From: Bradymonadales bacterium
Lineage (GTDB): Bacteria; Myxococcota_A; Bradymonadia; JAFGEP01
Assembly (NCBI GenBank): GCA_016931535.1
Contig: JAFGEP010000067.1
Coordinates: 1 to 36,673, forward strand
Reading direction: 5' to 3'
Length of the DNA stretch: 36,673 nucleotides
Shown here: positions 33,158-36,673 of the stretch, one piece after another
How the letters are laid out: every line of letters starts with the position of its first letter
Numbering within the stretch: position 1 is the stretch's first letter
Position numbers and translations under genes: made by a program
Notes under the pieces: model-generated
Seen by the model: only the letters and a program-made list of their open reading frames with translations
What the model was told of the DNA's origin: nothing
Databases searched by the model: none

Positions 33158-34641
33158 AGGTCTATCAGCCCATCGCCAGCCTGCGCAGCGGAAAGAGACG
33201 CTGGCGCAAGAGCCCCTACACCTTGGGTATCCTCGGTATCCTGGTCCTTGGCCTCACCATCTACTGGATCGTCGCGGCCAGTCGCGACAATACGGCCCAG
33301 GCCCGAACCGACCGGATCATCGCCCTCTCCTCTCCCGACTTCACCGAGATCCTGTCGGGCACCGGCGAAGGCTCGGGGATCGGGCAGGAGGCGCTGCGAG
33401 AAGGCCTGGCCCTGGTTGACCCCTCGGCAGTCAGCCGCCCCTTCTGGGCGGAGGGGATCATTCGACCGAATCAGACCCTGTTTGTGGCCATGCGCAACGC
33501 GGGGGTCGATCCCGGCAGCATTCAGTCGGTCGTGGACTCCTTCCAGGGCATCCTCGACTTCCGCCGATGCCGACCTGGAGACAGCTGGGAAAGCGACCTG
33601 GACGAAGAGTCCCACATCGTGCGGTTCCGCTATACCGTATCGCCCGAAGAGGTCTACGAGGCGAATCAGCAACCGGACGGCACCTATCAGAGCGCTCGCC
33701 TGCACATCCCCACCGAGGTCGTGATCTGGGCCACCGGCGGCACGGTCATCACCTCCGTACACGAGGCCCTCAGTCAGGCCGGCGAGGCATCCGGCCTCTC
33801 CTCGCGCTTCCTGGAGGTCTTCGGCTGGGATATCGATTTCAGCAAAGAGGCGCGGCCAGGCGACCGCTTCCGCCTGATCGTGGAGAAGATCTACCTGGAC
33901 GGAGAGTTCCTCCGCTACGGACGCCTGCTGGCAGCCGAATACGAGGGCCAATCCAACCACCTGACCGCCTATGCCTACACCGACGAACAGGGGCGGACCG
34001 AGTACTTCACCGCTGAGGGAGAGTCGCTCCGCCGCAATTTCCTGCGCGCTCCACTCCATTACCGGCGGATCAGCTCCCCCTTCAGCTGGCGCCGCTTCCA
34101 CCCGGTGCTGCGCCGCTATCGACCTCACCTGGGCGTGGACTATGCCGCTCCTACGGGAACACCGATATGGGCCATTGCCGACGGGCGGATCTCCTTCGTC
34201 GGATCGCGCGGTGGCAACGGAAATCTGGTCGTCATCCAGCACGATCGCGGCTATGAATCGATCTATGCCCATCTCAGCCGCTTCGCGAGCGGAATGCGCC
34301 CGGGACGAACCGTCCGCCAGGGAGAGGTCATCGGCTTCGTGGGCAATACGGGGGTCAGCACCGGTCCACATCTGCACTTTGGGATGCGCCGCCATGGGGA
34401 GTACTTCGATCCCCTGTCTGTGGAAAGCCAACGGGCGCGGCGGCTGGAGGGCGACAGCTTGATCGAGCTCCAACAGACCGTCGCCTGGGCCAACCAGCAG
34501 CTCAACGCGGTCGCCATCACCCCGGTGAACCCCGAGCTGTTGGTCTGGCCAGAGGAATCTGAACAAGAGGAGGAGACGGGAGCCTACGGGCTGGTCGAGG
34601 GTTTCATCGACGATGTCGTGACCGGGCAGACATCCGAGTGA
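33154..34641 (+). CDS. M23 (LytM) family peptidoglycan endopeptidase
   Basis: Zinc metallopeptidase predicted to cut peptide cross-links of the cell wall, similar in build to MepM. The 495-residue protein has a membrane anchor or uncleaved signal at about 23-42, a periplasmic middle with LysM-like/OapA-type segments (LFVAMRNAGVDPGSIQSVVD), and the M23 domain at about 305-425. Zinc ligands are His325 and Asp329 in RPHLGVDYAAPTG, and His408 in GPHLHFGM (catalytic His406); His373 in YAHLS is also conserved. All active-site residues are present. The ATG overlaps the recN stop by 4 bases and its own stop overlaps the next gene by 4, so all three should be translated together. Confidence 0.9.
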   Translation: MKVYQPIASLRSGKRRWRKSPYTLGILGILVLGLTIYWIVAASRDNTAQARTDRIIALSSPDFTEILSGTGEGSGIGQEALREGLALVDPSAVSRPFWAEGIIRPNQTLFVAMRNAGVDPGSIQSVVDSFQGILDFRRCRPGDSWESDLDEESHIVRFRYTVSPEEVYEANQQPDGTYQSARLHIPTEVVIWATGGTVITSVHEALSQAGEASGLSSRFLEVFGWDIDFSKEARPGDRFRLIVEKIYLDGEFLRYGRLLAAEYEGQSNHLTAYAYTDEQGRTEYFTAEGESLRRNFLRAPLHYRRISSPFSWRRFHPVLRRYRPHLGVDYAAPTGTPIWAIADGRISFVGSRGGNGNLVVIQHDRGYESIYAHLSRFASGMRPGRTVRQGEVIGFVGNTGVSTGPHLHFGMRRHGEYFDPLSVESQRARRLEGDSLIELQQTVAWANQQLNAVAITPVNPELLVWPEESEQEEETGAYGLVEGFIDDVVTGQTSE

Positions 34642-36314
34642 ACGACGAGCTTCGCCCCGTTCAACCCCCCTTCCCTTTCGGACCGTTGGCCAGGCTGGCA
34701 AGCCCAACTGTCCGGCGATTCCTGGTGCTGTTGTTTCTGGCCGGGTTCGCCGGATTGGTCGGGGTGTACATGAAGGCGATCAACCGCTACGTACCCTTCT
34801 CCGTGAGGGTGTACGGCAGCCAGGTCGCCTCACCCGGATCATCTGCTGCGCTGCGCCTGACCGTCTACCGGCCCGAGGTCCACCGCCTCATCTCCGGCAG
34901 AGCGACCGTGGAGCAGCTGGACGACCGGGGAATGGTCATCGAATCCTGGTCCGAGCCCCTGGCATCGGGAAGGCTCACCCCCTTCCATCTCCAAGTGCCT
35001 GTGGCGCTGGCCGGCCCCATGAGGCTTCGGTTGCAGGTCGAGGCCGAGCGAGCCGACGAAGATCGACGATTCGAGCTCGCCATACCGGTTGGACCGCAGC
35101 CCCCTTGGCTGTACGAGGGGGGAATACCCCGAGCCTCGGGACCGCAGAGCTGGGGAGGGCTGTTCCACCCGACCGAAGGGCCGCCTCGGGTGGACCGGGT
35201 GCGAATGGACCCGCCGGACTGCCCGCTCTCTGTCCGATTGGAGGCGGATGGCGGTGTACCCGTCCGCTACCTCGAGAACCGTTTCTACCTCTGCCTGACC
35301 ACTTCCTCGGGCCAGCCGCTGGCCCACCACCCCTTGACGGTCACGCTGGGTGAAGGAGTCCCACACGCTCCGATCACCCTCATGACCGACAGCCTCGGCC
35401 TTGCCGAGTTTCGGGCCAGCCCGGAGCAGATGGAGATCTGGCGCGTGGATACACAGTGGCAGGGGGAGCCGGTGACGGGCTGGTTCGAGCTGGTTCCATC
35501 CTGGGACGGCCTGCTGCTGCGGGTTGATCCCCCGATGGTGGCGGAGGAGCAGGGGCTCGTGCTGAACGTGACCACCCACCTGAGAGCCGATCGTTGGTAC
35601 TTCGACCTCTTCGGTGATGGTGGCTGGCTGTCGACGGGCAGCCAGCCCATGGATCGCCGCCAGGTGGGGGTCGGCCCCCTATCGGGGAGCTGGAACGTCC
35701 CGCCCGACCGGATCCGGTTGCTGGTCGCCCAGATCTACTCCGACCCGTTCTCGCCCGATCCGCAACGTTCCGTGAGGGGGGTTGTGATCCGCCCCCAGGG
35801 GATGAGCGAGCTCGAGGCCACACAACAGCTGGTGGAAAGACTGAAGCGGCATGGGATCGAGTCCGACTACCTGTCCGGCCTACAACGGGCGGGTCTTCTC
35901 GCGGATCTCCCCTCGGCCCAGACCCTGGTTCGCCTGCAGGGCTACCTGCTTGGCCGCACCCGCCCCGCCTACCAGCCTCACCCGCTGTTGTTCGACGACA
36001 CGGAGAGCCAGACCCGCCAGATGGTGTCCGAGGTCGAGAGATTTCGAAGGAAGGCGAATGTGGTCCTGGTGGTCGGTGCCGCAGCCCTGCTGTTGTGGAT
36101 CGGCGGGCGCGTCGGGTTCGCCCTCTGGCAGACCAGAAGGCGAACTCGAGCGCAACTGATGGAGATGGAGCAGGAGGGCCTCGAGACGGAGTCCGGCCTG
36201 GCCGGTACCCTGGGAGCCAATGTGGGGCTCGCCGGAATCCTGTGGGCCTCCCTCGTGCTCGTCACCCTGGCCGGATTTCTGGCCGGCATCATCCTGTTGT
36301 TGGCGACCATGTAG
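34638..36314 (+). CDS. Membrane protein with periplasmic beta-sandwich domains
   Basis: The 558-residue product starts at a GTG whose GTGA overlaps the M23 stop. It has a transmembrane segment near the N-terminus (about 27-46), a ~420-residue middle of strands resembling Ig/macroglobulin-type sandwiches (VRVYGSQVASPGSSAALRLT; HHPLTVTLGEGV with a following MTDSLGLAEF), and two hydrophobic segments at the C-terminus (about 474-497 and 530-556) separated by an Arg-rich loop (QTRRRTRAQ). The MTDSLGLAEF strand-turn recalls bacterial Ig domains in which DSxGxA precedes a strand. I know no family name. Coupling to an M23 peptidase suggests it helps place or control that enzyme; this is inference. 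Confidence 0.75.
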   Translation: MNDELRPVQPPFPFGPLARLASPTVRRFLVLLFLAGFAGLVGVYMKAINRYVPFSVRVYGSQVASPGSSAALRLTVYRPEVHRLISGRATVEQLDDRGMVIESWSEPLASGRLTPFHLQVPVALAGPMRLRLQVEAERADEDRRFELAIPVGPQPPWLYEGGIPRASGPQSWGGLFHPTEGPPRVDRVRMDPPDCPLSVRLEADGGVPVRYLENRFYLCLTTSSGQPLAHHPLTVTLGEGVPHAPITLMTDSLGLAEFRASPEQMEIWRVDTQWQGEPVTGWFELVPSWDGLLLRVDPPMVAEEQGLVLNVTTHLRADRWYFDLFGDGGWLSTGSQPMDRRQVGVGPLSGSWNVPPDRIRLLVAQIYSDPFSPDPQRSVRGVVIRPQGMSELEATQQLVERLKRHGIESDYLSGLQRAGLLADLPSAQTLVRLQGYLLGRTRPAYQPHPLLFDDTESQTRQMVSEVERFRRKANVVLVVGAAALLLWIGGRVGFALWQTRRRTRAQLMEMEQEGLETESGLAGTLGANVGLAGILWASLVLVTLAGFLAGIILLLATM

Positions 36315-36673
36315 GGCGCGACGGATTGGGGCACAACGGGGCGTGGTGATCGGGTCGGGTGCAACGGGTCATGGCGATTGGGTCGTGGCGATCGGGTCGG
36401 GTGCGACGGGTGGGGGCACAACGGGTCGGGGCGCAACGGGGCGGGGCGATCGGGCCGGGTGCAACGGGGCGGGGTGCGACGGATGGGGGTGCACCGAGGA
36501 AGGGCGCACACGCAGGTGCGCCCCTACATGTGCGCCCGTTCCGGGCCCCAACGGGTCATGGTGATCGGGCCGGGTGCGACGGATGGGGGCCATCGGGCCG
36601 GGTGCAACGGGGCGGGGCCCAACGGGGCGGGGCCCAACGGGTGGGGGCCATCGGGCCGGGGCGCAACGGGGCG
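36315..36673. repeat. G-rich imperfect tandem repeats at the window end
   Basis: The whole 359 bp after the last gene is built from 13-base (CGATCGGGCCGGG) and 15-base (TGCAACGGGGCGGGG) units in degenerate copies. They join into a 28-base composite unit with copies starting at 36347, 36389, 36447, 36562 and 36590; single 15-mers follow to the window end. The two unit lengths do not keep one reading frame, no start codon with a ribosome-binding site opens a frame here, and the strand is very G-rich with many GGG/GGGG runs. The array probably continues past the window. It is a minisatellite-like non-coding array. Confidence 0.85.
36502..36537. repeat. REP-like palindrome inside the tandem array
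   Basis: GGGCGCAC (36502-36509) and GTGCGCCC (36516-36523) are perfect arms around the loop ACGCAG, followed by CTACAT and a second GTGCGCCC (36530-36537). The sequence breaks the surrounding G-rich units. Short GGGCG...CGCCCCTAC palindromes are, to my recollection, scattered in many large bacterial genomes. Confidence 0.6.

Noticed and set aside
36220..36564. Gly-rich collagen-like frame running into the terminal repeats
   Set aside because: It begins inside the membrane-protein gene in another frame, and repeat units of 13 and 15 bases do not preserve one frame.
36315..36673. CRISPR array
   Set aside because: Units are contiguous and degenerate, with no unique spacers and no cas genes nearby.

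Overview
This is a GC-rich stretch of chromosome from a Gram-negative (diderm) bacterium. It carries an LptD-type LPS exporter, several predicted lipoproteins with Asp/Glu-rich linkers, a FHA-GGDEF protein, and a pseudo-receiver/DUF4388/J-like/TPR protein. That mix points to a deltaproteobacterial lineage, probably Myxococcota or Bradymonadales-like. This placement is inferred from gene style only. I saw no tRNA, rRNA, CRISPR array, transposase or phage gene. Most of the window is core chromosome with lineage-specific genes between.

Layout. (1) 1-2733, plus strand: an AMIN-domain protein (possibly cut by the window edge) and an LptD-like outer-membrane protein. (2) 2755-6026: a minus-strand pseudo-receiver/DUF4388/J-like/TPR protein, divergent from a Cys-rich lipoprotein. 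(3) 6137-7576: pyruvate kinase. It converges on a long minus-strand run (13913 down to 7589): sucC-sucD-ndk-rlmN-pgi-FHA/GGDEF. This run holds TCA-cycle, nucleotide, glycolysis and rRNA-methylation genes and ends with a c-di-GMP synthase. (4) 14222-16423: a tiny free-standing sigma-70 region 1.1 protein, convergent with a large lipoprotein. (5) 18618-16632, minus: a CRP-like regulator followed by folC. (6) 26680-18790, minus: PBP2 (mrdA), RodA, a transglutaminase-fold protein with Ser in place of the catalytic Cys, and a TPR protein. This looks like a cell-elongation/envelope operon. (7) 29139-26941, minus: a secreted beta-helix protein. (8) 29553-36314, plus: a SAM methyltransferase, a Nudix protein fused to an RsbRD_N-like domain, then recN, an M23 peptidase and a membrane protein. 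The last three are chained by 4-bp overlaps. (9) 36315-36673: non-coding G-rich tandem repeats with a REP-like palindrome inside.

I found no unmistakable new multi-gene system. The best leads are: a ~55-residue in-frame insertion in RlmN whose DNA is a nested palindrome; a ~100-bp patch of about 36% GC inside the otherwise GC-rich TPR gene; the lone sigma 1.1 domain; the Nudix-RsbRD_N fusion; the pseudo-transglutaminase/TPR pair behind PBP2-RodA; and the terminal 28-nt composite repeats. All domain calls are by eye from motifs; no searches were run.
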